64,000 nucleotides of DNA from contig NZ_KB903368.1 in assembly GCF_000379665.1 (NCBI RefSeq), forward strand, positions 280,899 to 344,898. The letters run 5' to 3'. Below the pieces are notes generated by a model. The model had not been told where the DNA came from. It saw only the letters and a list, made by a program, of their open reading frames with translations, and searched no databases. Shown piece after piece: positions 16,343-24,753 of this stretch. The DNA comes from Butyricimonas synergistica DSM 23225. Lineage in GTDB: Bacteria > Bacteroidota > Bacteroidia > Bacteroidales > Marinifilaceae. The position numbers were made by a program, and so were the translations under genes. Position 1 is the stretch's first letter. Every line of letters begins with the position of its first letter.

Positions 16343-18493
16343 ATGAGGAAAGTATTTTGTTGTGTTTTGTTTAGTTGGCTATTTGCGAATGCTTATAGCC
16401 AACAGCCGGAAGATATTCGCTGGAATCCCTCGAACGGGATGAATTTCGTGGAATTTCTGGAAGCGTGGGAACCAGGTGTTCCCGTCAACGAAGATGACAA
16501 CTTTTTTATATCCCGGGTGAAATTGAAGGAGCGGTTCGAGAACGCGAAGACGCAGGTGCACCCGGAGTTGAATACGGCACGGCAGTTGTGCTGGTGGACT
16601 CCCATGGGGGACGGGAAAAAGCAATGGAAGTCGTTTCCCCGCAACTGCTTCGAGGCGGATAACTTCAATATGTGGCAATACGTCGATATTCACGGGAATT
16701 GGGGTGACGGCTGGTTTCGTGTCCCGGGGGTGTTCAATGATGTGGCGCATAAGAATGGAGTCCGCACGGGATGCGTGTTGTTTATCAATTGGGGAGAACC
16801 CGTGAAGGCTCCCGGCGATCGGGTGTATGACCTTTTGTCCCGGTTGACGGCGAAGGACGAGTACGGTCGGTTCAAGTATGCCGGGAAATTGATTCGATTC
16901 TTGAAATATTACAGGATAGACGGTATCGGTATAAACCCGGAAGGAATATGGGATGCCGACATCGCCGCGGAAGTGCAGGATTTCTTTGCCGAGTTGCACG
17001 TGCAGGCGGAACGTTTGGGGTTGAAAGGCTTCCATGTCGATTGGTACGATAGCAATGGAAACCTCGGGCGTTTGAGTTTCGGGCAGAATGCCTTGCAAGA
17101 CCGCAACCGGGATTGGTTCCAGAAGGAAAGCCGCGTGGTAACCAATATGTTCATGCTGAATTATAATATCGACACGTGGGGAGGCAACAACGACCCGATG
17201 GGCGAATCGGCACGTAACGCCGTTCGCTACGGGAGAAGTTCTTATGACGTGTACGCCGGATTCTACCTGAGAGGACGGGGGCTTTCCAGTTACGATGCGG
17301 AACCTCGCGCGGGGAAAGGCTGGGAAGTGTTGAAAGACAAGTCCGTGTCCGTCTGCCTGTGGGGTGAACATGACCGGAATAACATTCATAACGCCTCTTA
17401 CGAGTACGGTAACGACCCGCTCACGGTGCAAAACACTTACCTGCGGAAGTTAGAGTACTTCTTCACGGGCGGGACGAGAAATCCCGCGAACGTGCCCGCC
17501 GTCACCAACACGATCACGACGGTCAACGAGAAAGATATGCGGCGTTTCCACGGGATTTCCACCTTTTTCCCTGCCAGAAGTACCATACAGGAGTTGCCTT
17601 TCGTTACCCGTTTTAACCTGGGCAACGGGCTTTTCTTTAATAAAGAAGGACAGTCTGTCAATAATTTGCCCTGGTACAACGTGGGAATGCAGGATTGGAT
17701 GCCTTCTTGGCGCTGGTGGATCACGGGGCGGGACGGGCGTGTCCCGGCAGATGCCATAGCGTGTGATTTTGTCTTTGAAGATTCCTGGTTTGGTGGGTCG
17801 TGTTTGAAATTACACGGGGCTACCGGCTATTCCAAAGTGCGTCTGTTTAAAACAAATATTCCCGTGCACGGGAAAGTAGAACTAGCCTTTACCTATAAGG
17901 CAAATGATAACACTGGAAGCCGATTGAAAGTGCTGCTTTCGAAAGTCGGGACTGAGGATCAGTTTATAGAGATTCCGGTGGGGCAGGCTGTAAAACCGAA
18001 TAAATGGCAGACCATGGAATGCAAGTTGGAGGATTGGGGAATACGGGAGGGTGACCGGATAGCCTGTCTCGGTCTGTTGGTCGAGAATACGACGGAAGAT
18101 TACGAGATGTTTGTTGGCGAATTGTCTTTAGCCGACCCGCGGGTGCGGTATAAACCCGTGCGTCCGGGAATCTCGACGGCAAAGGTCATTCGGGAATATC
18201 GTGATTCTATGGACTTTAAACTGGTATGGAACGTGCTACCCCTTGTCAATCGGGAGAAGGATATGCCTGTGATGAACGAGGCGGTGGACACGTGGTATTT
18301 TGAAGTGTACGTGAAAGAGTCGCCCCGGGGGAAGCCTCGTCTGGTGGCGACCACCACTTCTTGGGCGGCTTACGTGTGTGGCGTGCCGGTAGCCCCGGGT
18401 GGCAACGTGCTTTGGTTGGGGGTACGGGCGATAGCCCCCGACGGGAAGCGGATGTCTAGGATGACGTGGGAAAAGATTGAACGTGTGCGGTGA
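16343..18493 (+). CDS. GH85-like endo-beta-N-acetylglucosaminidase
   Basis: About 716 residues from the ATG that starts a normal signal peptide (MRKVFCCVLFSWLFANAYSQ); in-frame codons up to 16259 add only an unlikely leader. The catalytic TIM barrel has the GH85 pattern: NMWQYVDIHGNWGDGWFRVP, then HKNGVRTGCVLFINWGEP, then YRIDGIGINPEGIWD. GH85 enzymes use an Asn-x-Glu pair on strand 4; here this is Asn198 and Glu200 (chosen start), both present. The C-terminal ~250 residues look like a beta-sandwich/galactose-binding-like module (FEDSWFGGSCLKLHGATGYS) followed by a fibronectin-like domain. Activity expected: cleavage between the two core GlcNAc residues of N-glycans on glycoproteins. It stands alone between a terminator and a 100-base gap. 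The product is secreted, but without a lipobox. Confidence 0.82.
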   Translation: MRKVFCCVLFSWLFANAYSQQPEDIRWNPSNGMNFVEFLEAWEPGVPVNEDDNFFISRVKLKERFENAKTQVHPELNTARQLCWWTPMGDGKKQWKSFPRNCFEADNFNMWQYVDIHGNWGDGWFRVPGVFNDVAHKNGVRTGCVLFINWGEPVKAPGDRVYDLLSRLTAKDEYGRFKYAGKLIRFLKYYRIDGIGINPEGIWDADIAAEVQDFFAELHVQAERLGLKGFHVDWYDSNGNLGRLSFGQNALQDRNRDWFQKESRVVTNMFMLNYNIDTWGGNNDPMGESARNAVRYGRSSYDVYAGFYLRGRGLSSYDAEPRAGKGWEVLKDKSVSVCLWGEHDRNNIHNASYEYGNDPLTVQNTYLRKLEYFFTGGTRNPANVPAVTNTITTVNEKDMRRFHGISTFFPARSTIQELPFVTRFNLGNGLFFNKEGQSVNNLPWYNVGMQDWMPSWRWWITGRDGRVPADAIACDFVFEDSWFGGSCLKLHGATGYSKVRLFKTNIPVHGKVELAFTYKANDNTGSRLKVLLSKVGTEDQFIEIPVGQAVKPNKWQTMECKLEDWGIREGDRIACLGLLVENTTEDYEMFVGELSLADPRVRYKPVRPGISTAKVIREYRDSMDFKLVWNVLPLVNREKDMPVMNEAVDTWYFEVYVKESPRGKPRLVATTTSWAAYVCGVPVAPGGNVLWLGVRAIAPDGKRMSRMTWEKIERVR

Positions 18494-18544
18494 TTTTAAC
18501 GTAAATTTAACCTATTCCATCGTGTAAAGAGAAGTATTGATGCT

Positions 18545-18552
18545 TACATTTG
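18545..18552 (+). promoter_or_regulatory. Probable -7 box (TACATTTG) for the C25-like gene
   Basis: TACATTTG lies 41 bases before the ATG in a 100-base AT-rich gap, suggesting that this gene is transcribed separately from the GH85 gene. Confidence 0.42.
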
Positions 18553-18593
18553 GAAATTAATTATTTTGTGTTTTATATATTATTTATTGCGAG

Positions 18594-20075
18594 ATGAAAC
18601 AAATTTACCGAGTATCAATTTTGTTGTGTTTACTGGTTTCGGTGATGCCGTCGTTTGCCCAAAAGAAAAAGGGGGACGGCAATGCCCGAAGCGAGTATGT
18701 TGTGTTGGCATCCCAAAGCGTGCAGAAAGATGCAGCGTGGATGCAAGTAGTGGATGCTTTGAAAAAGAAGCATAATGCCGAGGTCTTCTTTTACGAGAAA
18801 GCTCCCCGCGAAAATCTGGCAGACCTCCAGCGGGTGCGTCCCCGTTACGTGGCAATCGTGGAAAAGCCCGAGAACCTGGGACGGGATTACGTGATCGATA
18901 TGCACCACGTGAGCCGTGAAGTGGATGGGGATATTTTTGCCGATTTCCTGTGGGGAATAATCACGGGATATGACGCGGAAGCGGCAATGAAGATGGTGAA
19001 CAACAGCACGGAACCCCTGCTGGTGAAGGATGCCGTCGCCACGATCATGGAGTTGAACAGTGCCAAGTGGTTCGACAACTATGCCTGGGTGGACGACCAT
19101 AACCGGGGATTGTGGGGCGAGAAGAAAGGTCGGGATGCCAAGATACAGACCGCCCAGATCGACCCGAAGACCGTCCTGAAGAAATTCACGGATATTTATG
19201 CCGAGTATAACCCGGATTTGGTTGTAACGGCAGCTCACGCCACGGAGAGAAACCTGGAAATGCCTTACTCGTTGGGTAATATTATGGCGAAGGATGGCAA
19301 GCTGTACGCGCGGGATCATTTTGCCAACACCACGTGGGATTTGAAAGAAAGCGGGAAACGCAAGGTGTATTTTGCCGTGGGCAATTGCCTGATCGGTAAC
19401 GTGAACAACACCAAAGAGAGTATGGCTATCGCTTGGATGAACAGCGGGAACGCGGCCACGATGATCGGTTACGTGGTCACCACGTGGCACGGTCGTAACG
19501 GTTGGGGTGGTTTGAAGTATTGGGTGACCAACCCGGGACGCTACACCCTGGCGGAAGCGATCTACATGAACCAGCAGGATTTCCTGTACCAGCAAAACGA
19601 GTGGTATCCTTCTTTAATCAAGGAGAACTATAACTTTGACGGTAATGAGTTCCAGATTGCCGGGCAGAAGATCGCGAATGCGATAAAGGGACAACCCACC
19701 CAAGACCAGATCGGGTTCTGGCACGACCGTGACGTATTGGCTTATTACGGCGACCCGAAGTGGGAGGTACGTTTGCAGGAAGTGCCGGGAGAAACGGATT
19801 TCACGGTAACTTCCAAGGTAAAAGGCAAGAAATGTATCATCACGATCAACACGAAAGAGAATTTCAGCCTCGAACGCATGAAGGGCGACAAGTTCAAACA
19901 GGAGCACGTGTTGGATTTGCCTTTCAGCTATTTCTTCCCCACGCGCTTGAACAATCCCCGCCTGGCTGCCGGACAGGACTGGAAAGCGGCAGTGGACGAG
20001 AACTTCCTGATTATTTACAACCCGGAGTTCAAACCGAATTCAACGTACGAGATCGTGTTGGATATAGACAAGTAG
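18594..20075 (+). CDS. Putative C25-like (gingipain/clan CD) cysteine peptidase, secreted
   Basis: A 493-residue protein with a signal peptide (LLCLLVSVMPSFAQ). The middle part resembles the caspase/gingipain fold: YVAIVEKPENLGRDYVIDMH, then a DGDIFADFLWGIITGYDAEA segment like the 'DG.. D..vGR....eA' block of C25, then VVTAAHATERN with His215 and KRKVYFAVGNCLIGN with Cys265 ahead of a helix (SMAIAWMNSGNAATMIGYV). His and Cys fall at the order and spacing expected for a clan CD dyad, though the usual HG is HA. The last ~120 residues (from FTVTSKVKGKKCIITINTKE) look like a C-terminal Ig-like domain. No T9SS C-terminal domain is obvious. A strong terminator follows. The peptidase call is a fold-level inference; the fallback is a secreted protein of unknown function. 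Confidence 0.6.
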   Translation: MKQIYRVSILLCLLVSVMPSFAQKKKGDGNARSEYVVLASQSVQKDAAWMQVVDALKKKHNAEVFFYEKAPRENLADLQRVRPRYVAIVEKPENLGRDYVIDMHHVSREVDGDIFADFLWGIITGYDAEAAMKMVNNSTEPLLVKDAVATIMELNSAKWFDNYAWVDDHNRGLWGEKKGRDAKIQTAQIDPKTVLKKFTDIYAEYNPDLVVTAAHATERNLEMPYSLGNIMAKDGKLYARDHFANTTWDLKESGKRKVYFAVGNCLIGNVNNTKESMAIAWMNSGNAATMIGYVVTTWHGRNGWGGLKYWVTNPGRYTLAEAIYMNQQDFLYQQNEWYPSLIKENYNFDGNEFQIAGQKIANAIKGQPTQDQIGFWHDRDVLAYYGDPKWEVRLQEVPGETDFTVTSKVKGKKCIITINTKENFSLERMKGDKFKQEHVLDLPFSYFFPTRLNNPRLAAGQDWKAAVDENFLIIYNPEFKPNSTYEIVLDIDK

Positions 20076-20102
20076 CGTTGGGAATAATCTCATAAATCAC
20101 CG

Positions 20103-20142
20103 GAAGTGGCAAAAGTAATCAGGCTTTTGCCACTTCTTTTTT
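20103..20142 (+). terminator. Intrinsic terminator after the C25-like gene
   Basis: A perfect 13-bp stem (GAAGTGGCAAAAG / CTTTTGCCACTTC) with an 8-nt loop is followed by six Ts. The stop codon of the converging minus-strand gene lies in the loop. Confidence 0.9.
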
Positions 20143-21039
20143 CCCGAAGTTCGGGAACCCTTTTTCAGCGACGTATACCCCGCAGATGATCAACAAGGCG
20201 CCGCCGATGGCGATAAACGTGATATGCTCGTGCAGGACAATGGCGGAAGCGATAAGCGTGACAAGCGGGGTAAGATAGATGTAATTGTTTGCCCGGATGC
20301 CTCCCAGCACCTTCACGGTCTTGTTCCACGCGATGAAGCAGATAAAGGAAGCGATAATCCCCAGGAACAAGAGGTTACCCCATACTTGCGGCAAGGCAAA
20401 GAGTTCCGCGTTCCAGCGCAACGGGTAGAAGTGAAACATAGGCAATAACGTCACCAGCCCGTAGAAAAACACTTTGCGGGTAATAAACACGGTCGGGTAG
20501 GCGTCCAGCTTCTTCAGGATGATCGTGTAAAACGCCCAGCACAAGGCGGCGGCAAGTGTGAGCAAGTCCCCAATCGGCTTTACTTGCAAGACGATGCTTC
20601 CGTTGAACACGACAAGCACTACTCCCGCGAGAGCCACGAGTGAGCCCCAGACGAGTGATTTCTTTATCTTTTCCCCCCGGATAAACAGGCGGGACAGCAA
20701 GGCTGTCAGAATGGGAGCGGTACACAGGATGATCGACACGTTGGATGCCAGCGTGTAGTCGATAGCGATGTTCTCCGTGACGAAATAAAGGGAACCTCCC
20801 GTGATACCGGATGCAATGAATAATAATTCGTCTTTCATGCTGTTTGCCCACAAGCGGCGATGTTCCAGCAGGCAGAGGAGGAGGTACGCGATAGCGAAGC
20901 GGTATAGCATGATTTCCACCGGACTCATTCCGTTGTTTAATAATACTTTCGTGGACACGAAAGTGACTCCCCAAATGGAGATGATTAGAAAGGCGGATAC
21001 ATGGTATAACGTGTTGGAACCGGATTTTATTTGTTGCAT
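20119..21039 (-). CDS. EamA-family (DMT superfamily) transporter
   Basis: A 306-residue inner-membrane protein with about ten hydrophobic helices in two EamA repeats. The first repeat shows SAFLIISIWGVTFVSTKVLL and the second GDLLTLAAALCWAFYTIILK. Family members export amino acids, metabolites or nucleobase-like compounds; the substrate cannot be read from sequence. It is a single-gene unit on the opposite strand to both neighbours, with a TACATTTG -7 box 23 bases upstream. Confidence 0.9.
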   Translation of the reverse strand: MQQIKSGSNTLYHVSAFLIISIWGVTFVSTKVLLNNGMSPVEIMLYRFAIAYLLLCLLEHRRLWANSMKDELLFIASGITGGSLYFVTENIAIDYTLASNVSIILCTAPILTALLSRLFIRGEKIKKSLVWGSLVALAGVVLVVFNGSIVLQVKPIGDLLTLAAALCWAFYTIILKKLDAYPTVFITRKVFFYGLVTLLPMFHFYPLRWNAELFALPQVWGNLLFLGIIASFICFIAWNKTVKVLGGIRANNYIYLTPLVTLIASAIVLHEHITFIAIGGALLIICGVYVAEKGFPNFGKKEVAKA

Positions 21040-21061
21040 AAATATTTGTTTAAAATGAATG

Positions 21062-21069
21062 CAAATGTA
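21062..21069 (-). promoter_or_regulatory. Probable -7 box (TACATTTG) for the EamA gene
   Basis: On the minus strand TACATTTGCA lies 22 bases before the ATG. A CTTG/TTGA region upstream is a loose -33 candidate. Confidence 0.5.
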
Positions 21070-21168
21070 TAAAAGAAAAATGTAATCAAGTCAACGTATG
21101 GATAGATTATTTTTCCGGCGGGAAGATCAAGGGTAGCGAGGCGCTACTCTCGGGGCAAATCCGGTAAG

Positions 21169-21234
21169 TTCTCGATAACTTCTCGACAAGTCTTCGATAC
21201 AGCATCGAGAAGTTGTCAAGAAGTTATCGAAAAT
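21169..21234. repeat. Palindromic element of six 11-nt units (element A)
   Basis: Units read in an 11-nt register: TTCTCGATAAC, TTCTCGACAAG, TCTTCGATACA, GCATCGAGAAG, TTGTCAAGAAG, TTATCGAAAAT. The second three are roughly the reverse complements of the first three, so an 18-bp arm (21172-21189 against 21213-21230, one mismatch) with an inner imperfect stem forms. A small separate hairpin (GTAGCG/CGCTAC, about 21133-21147) precedes it. The rest of the 509-base gap 21040-21548 holds only the flanking promoters; no gene is seen. Confidence 0.7.
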
Positions 21235-21522
21235 GAATGAATATTATATTAAATGTACATCCGCTCTGGTAGGAAGGTGCACCGGAAAAGAAGGGGATAT
21301 ATGCATTGATAATGAACATGTTATTCCGGTGGAGAGGTGCGGCGATATGTCGTGAATTAAGATTTTTATTTTCCACGTTTATGTAGCGTATAGTCGAAGA
21401 AATGATGCGTTTTATCGAAGAATCTCGTGCAAGTGGTTGTCTTGTAGATAGTTGCGAATGATAAAAATATTTAATTTCTATTTATTTGTTGTATTTTTCC
21501 CGGGTATCGCCAACTTTATCTA

Positions 21523-21530
21523 TCTTTGAG
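21523..21530 (+). promoter_or_regulatory. Probable -7 box (TATCTTTG) for the transglutaminase-like gene
   Basis: TATCTTTG matches TAnnTTTG and lies 18 bases before the ATG, implying a very short leader. No correctly spaced TTTG is seen upstream. Confidence 0.5.
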
Positions 21531-21548
21531 AGATAAAATTAAAATACC

Positions 21549-24200
21549 ATGAAACGAATTGTGTCTATCTGTTTACTTGTGCTGGTGTTGGGGGCTTGCG
21601 AGAGGGAGCATTTTATTACCGATCCGGCTTACCGGGCGATGGTGGAGGAAGATTTTCAAAGAAAGAGGGCGGTGTTCGGGGAGTCCGGGGCGGCTTTGTT
21701 TGGTGTGTTCGACAGCGTGATGACGCTCCCCGAGCGGGAGGCGTTGACTTTTCTTTACGCTTATTCCCCGCTGGTAGATATTTCCTTCTCGGGCGGGGAG
21801 TACCTGCTCGACAACGTGCGCTTGGCTTTCCGTGCGCGGGAGGAGATGCCGTGGGGGCTTTCCGTGCCGGAGAATATCTTCCGTCATTTCGTGCTTCCCG
21901 CGCGGGGAGGCAAGGAGTACTTGGACACGGCAAGGGCGGTCTTTTTCCGGGAATTGAAGGAGCGGGTTGCCGCTCGCGGGAACATGGAGCAGGCGGCGCT
22001 GGAAGTGAACCACTGGTGTCACGAGAACGTGATCTACAAGCCGACGAATGCACGTACGTCCTCGCCTCTTGCCACGAGGCTGCGGGCTTACGGGCGGTGT
22101 GGCGAGGAATCGGTGTTCACGCTGGCGGCATTGCGTGCCGTGGGCATTCCCGCCCGGCAGATATACACGCCCCGCTGGGCGCATTGCGACGACAATCACG
22201 CTTGGATAGAGGTCTGGATTGACGGCGAGTGGAAGTATCTTGGTGCTTGCGAGCCGGAACCCCGGTTGAATATAGCGTGGTTCACGCTGCCCGTGCAGCG
22301 GGCGATGTACGTGGAAGCGGAGGTGTTCGGGAAGTATGGTGGCGACGAGGAGATTGTCTTCACGAACGACAACGCCTTGGCGGTGAACGTGACCTCCCGT
22401 TATACCCGGACGAAACGGACGGTGGTACGGGTAACGGACTCGCTCGGGCGTCCCGCGGGGGGAGCCCGGGTGGAGTACAAGATATTTAATTACGGGGAAT
22501 ATTATCCTGTGGTGACGCTCGTTGCCGATGCCCGCGGGGAAACGGCGTTGACTCTCGGGGAGGGTGACATCATGGTGTGGGCAAGCGATGGCGGGTGCTT
22601 CGGGTTCGGGCGATTTCCCGTGGGGGAGCGAGATACGCTCGTGATAGCTTTGGACAAGGGGGCGGGTGACGCGTTCGCCACGGAGTTCGATCTGGTGCCT
22701 CCCGTGCAGCGGGATATAGAGGCATTGTCGACCGCGGGCGAAAGGGCGGCGAACGACCGCCGCCTCGTGTGCGAGGATTCGTTACGGAATGCTTACGCCG
22801 CCACGTTCATGACGGCAGAGGCAGCACGGGGCAGGGCGGTTGAGCTGGGCGTGGATACCGCTCGTTTCGCCCGTTACGTTCGTTTGGCGAGAGGTAATTA
22901 CGCGGAGATCGAACGGTTGTTCCGAGAGGTCGGGGATAAGGAACGGGCAATGCAGCTGTTGGATGTGGTTGCCGAGAAGGATTTGCAGGATACTCCGGCG
23001 GAGGTGTGGCTGGATCACGTGGCGGGTACGCGGGATTTCCCGGACGGCGAGCTTTTCCGGGAATACGTGCTGAACCCGAGGGTGCAGAACGAGTTGATTA
23101 CCGCTTTCCGGCAGCCTGTCCGCGAAGCCTTGTCGCGGGATAGCGTGCTTGTCGACGGGGAGCGTATCGCACCCCGTGAACTTGCCGAGCGGTTGTTGCG
23201 TTATATCGAGAAAGTACGGGTAGCGGACTACCCGGCAAAGGTGACAACTCCTCCTGTCGGCGTGCTTCGTGCGGGAGTGACCGACGCTCTTTCCCGGAAT
23301 ATCTTTTTCGTGGCGCTTTGCCGCACGGTAGGGCTTCCGGCGAGGTTGAATCCCGTTTCCGGCAAGCCGGAATGTTGCTTGGAAGATATGTGGTACACGG
23401 TGGATTTTGCCGCCCGACAAGCCGTGCCGAAAGGACAATTTATGCTCCATTACCCGGGGACACCTGTTGGTGACCCGAAATATTTCTTGAATTTCACGGT
23501 CGGGAAGATCGAGAACGGACAGGTGCGCACGATCGACCTCGGGAGTAACGCGGCGGTAGACATGGGGGCGGGTGCTTCCTACAGCCAGATATTCGCCGCT
23601 CCCGTCCTGTTGGAGGCGGGGGATTACGTTCTTTCTACCGGCAATCGCCGTGGTGACGGCGCGGTATTCGCCGGGATGACTTCTTTCCGCGTGGAAGCGG
23701 ACGGGCAGACCGGCATGGAGTTGCGGGTACGTCCCGTGGAGGAACGGACGGAGATTGTCGGCAAAGTACGGTTGCCTTTGTCTTTCGTGCCGGAGGGCGC
23801 GGGGTCCCCGGTGAAAATCACTCTCCCGCGGGAGGGGTACACCGCTATCGCTATCGTGGAGGCGGAGAAAGAACCTACCAATCATCTTTTGCGCGACATG
23901 GGGAGCATGAAGGAGGAATTTGACCGGTTGGGCTTGCCGCTTTATTTCGTGTTCCAGGACAAGGATAACTCGCATAAATTCCACCGCTCGGACTTTCGTC
24001 CTTTCCCGTCGGGCGTGTGCTGGGGGTACGATCATGACGGGGTGCTGCTCGGGCAGTTGGCGGAGGATTTGCAATTCCGTGACACGAGCACGCTTCCATT
24101 GGTGGTGCTGCTCAACGGCGACGGTGAGGTGGCTTTCGTGTCAAGGGGCTACCGCGTGGGATTGGGGACGCAGATCATGAACGTGATGAGCCGGAAATGA
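21549..24200 (+). CDS. Transglutaminase-like domain lipoprotein
   Basis: An 883-residue lipoprotein (VLVLGAC, Cys about 17). The transglutaminase/cysteine-peptidase core lies at about 150-240: YGRCGEESVFTLAALRAVGI with Cys184, CDDNHAWIEVWIDGEWKYLG with His217, and GACEPEP where an acidic third residue would be. All three positions are plausible for activity. A beta-sandwich segment follows (VRVTDSLGRPAGGARVEYKI, about 292-311), then a long helical and beta-rich C-terminal part with a redoxin-like end (FRDTSTLPLVVLLNGDGEVA). Such large transglutaminase lipoproteins are common in Bacteroidales and may act as periplasmic or surface peptidases; none has a role I can assign. The next gene overlaps its stop codon (ATGA), so the two are coupled. 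The gene is noticeably GC-rich. Confidence 0.82.
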   Translation: MKRIVSICLLVLVLGACEREHFITDPAYRAMVEEDFQRKRAVFGESGAALFGVFDSVMTLPEREALTFLYAYSPLVDISFSGGEYLLDNVRLAFRAREEMPWGLSVPENIFRHFVLPARGGKEYLDTARAVFFRELKERVAARGNMEQAALEVNHWCHENVIYKPTNARTSSPLATRLRAYGRCGEESVFTLAALRAVGIPARQIYTPRWAHCDDNHAWIEVWIDGEWKYLGACEPEPRLNIAWFTLPVQRAMYVEAEVFGKYGGDEEIVFTNDNALAVNVTSRYTRTKRTVVRVTDSLGRPAGGARVEYKIFNYGEYYPVVTLVADARGETALTLGEGDIMVWASDGGCFGFGRFPVGERDTLVIALDKGAGDAFATEFDLVPPVQRDIEALSTAGERAANDRRLVCEDSLRNAYAATFMTAEAARGRAVELGVDTARFARYVRLARGNYAEIERLFREVGDKERAMQLLDVVAEKDLQDTPAEVWLDHVAGTRDFPDGELFREYVLNPRVQNELITAFRQPVREALSRDSVLVDGERIAPRELAERLLRYIEKVRVADYPAKVTTPPVGVLRAGVTDALSRNIFFVALCRTVGLPARLNPVSGKPECCLEDMWYTVDFAARQAVPKGQFMLHYPGTPVGDPKYFLNFTVGKIENGQVRTIDLGSNAAVDMGAGASYSQIFAAPVLLEAGDYVLSTGNRRGDGAVFAGMTSFRVEADGQTGMELRVRPVEERTEIVGKVRLPLSFVPEGAGSPVKITLPREGYTAIAIVEAEKEPTNHLLRDMGSMKEEFDRLGLPLYFVFQDKDNSHKFHRSDFRPFPSGVCWGYDHDGVLLGQLAEDLQFRDTSTLPLVVLLNGDGEVAFVSRGYRVGLGTQIMNVMSRK

Positions 24201-24661
24201 TGCAGACGATCATACGCCTTTTTGACGAACGGGACGCCGAAGCCGTGTCCCGTTTGATCCGGGATAACTTGTTGCACGTGAATAGCCGGGATTATGATGC
24301 TTCGGTCATCGATTATATGTGCCGTATGTTCACGCCCTCGTACTTGCGCGAAACCGCCGTGACCCGTACTATGTTCGTGGCAGAAATAAACGGGCAGGTA
24401 GTGGGTACCGTCGGTTTGGAGGGGGACGAGGTGTGTGCCCTTTACGTGTCCCCCGGGGAGCACGGGCAACGGATCGGCGAACGGCTGCTGCGCCACGTCG
24501 AGGATGTCGCCCTCGAGCGGAACATCCACTGGCTGCAACTGTCCGCCAGCCTCACGGCTGTCCGTTTTTACGAGAAGATGGGATACGTTGCCCGTGAACG
24601 CGAGGAATCCGAATACTTCGGACCCGCATACATAATGACGAAATTAATTAGATTGGAGTAG
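24197..24661 (+). CDS. GNAT-family N-acetyltransferase
   Basis: A 154-residue cytoplasmic protein with the GNAT fold: IIRLFDERDAEAVSRLIRD at the start, motif A at about 78-100 (VCALYVSPGEHGQRIGERLL, the QRIG loop binding acetyl-CoA pyrophosphate), and motif B near the end (AVRFYEKMGYVARER). Two adjacent ATGs are possible; the first overlaps the stop of the upstream gene by 4 bases. The acceptor substrate is unknown. The coupling with a secreted transglutaminase-like protein has no obvious metabolic sense and may only reflect shared expression. Confidence 0.88.
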   Translation: MMQTIIRLFDERDAEAVSRLIRDNLLHVNSRDYDASVIDYMCRMFTPSYLRETAVTRTMFVAEINGQVVGTVGLEGDEVCALYVSPGEHGQRIGERLLRHVEDVALERNIHWLQLSASLTAVRFYEKMGYVAREREESEYFGPAYIMTKLIRLE

Positions 24662-24753
24662 TTGAAGAAACTAACACAATTTTCTCTTTTAACTTTCAAT
24701 GGAATTCCGTACATTGGCATCCTCTTTAGTTGTTTTGTGTTAAATTGTATATT

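Noticed and set aside
16379..17431. 350-codon open frame on the minus strand
   Set aside because: It lies opposite the GH85 gene; high GC and codon bias keep antisense frames open. No domain, signal or start site supports it.
3265..20075. Locus 1 as an ordinary polysaccharide utilization locus
   Set aside because: Apart from GH85 there are no glycoside hydrolases or sulfatases, and the operon-internal genes are thioredoxin- and protease-like; the SusCD pair alone does not imply glycans.
21169..21234. CRISPR-like reading of the 11-nt repeats
   Set aside because: Units are far too short, have no unique spacers, and alternate orientation; no cas genes are near.
22782..24074. 430-codon open frame on the minus strand
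   Set aside because: Antisense to the GC-rich transglutaminase-like gene; His/Arg/Pro-rich composition typical of shadow frames.
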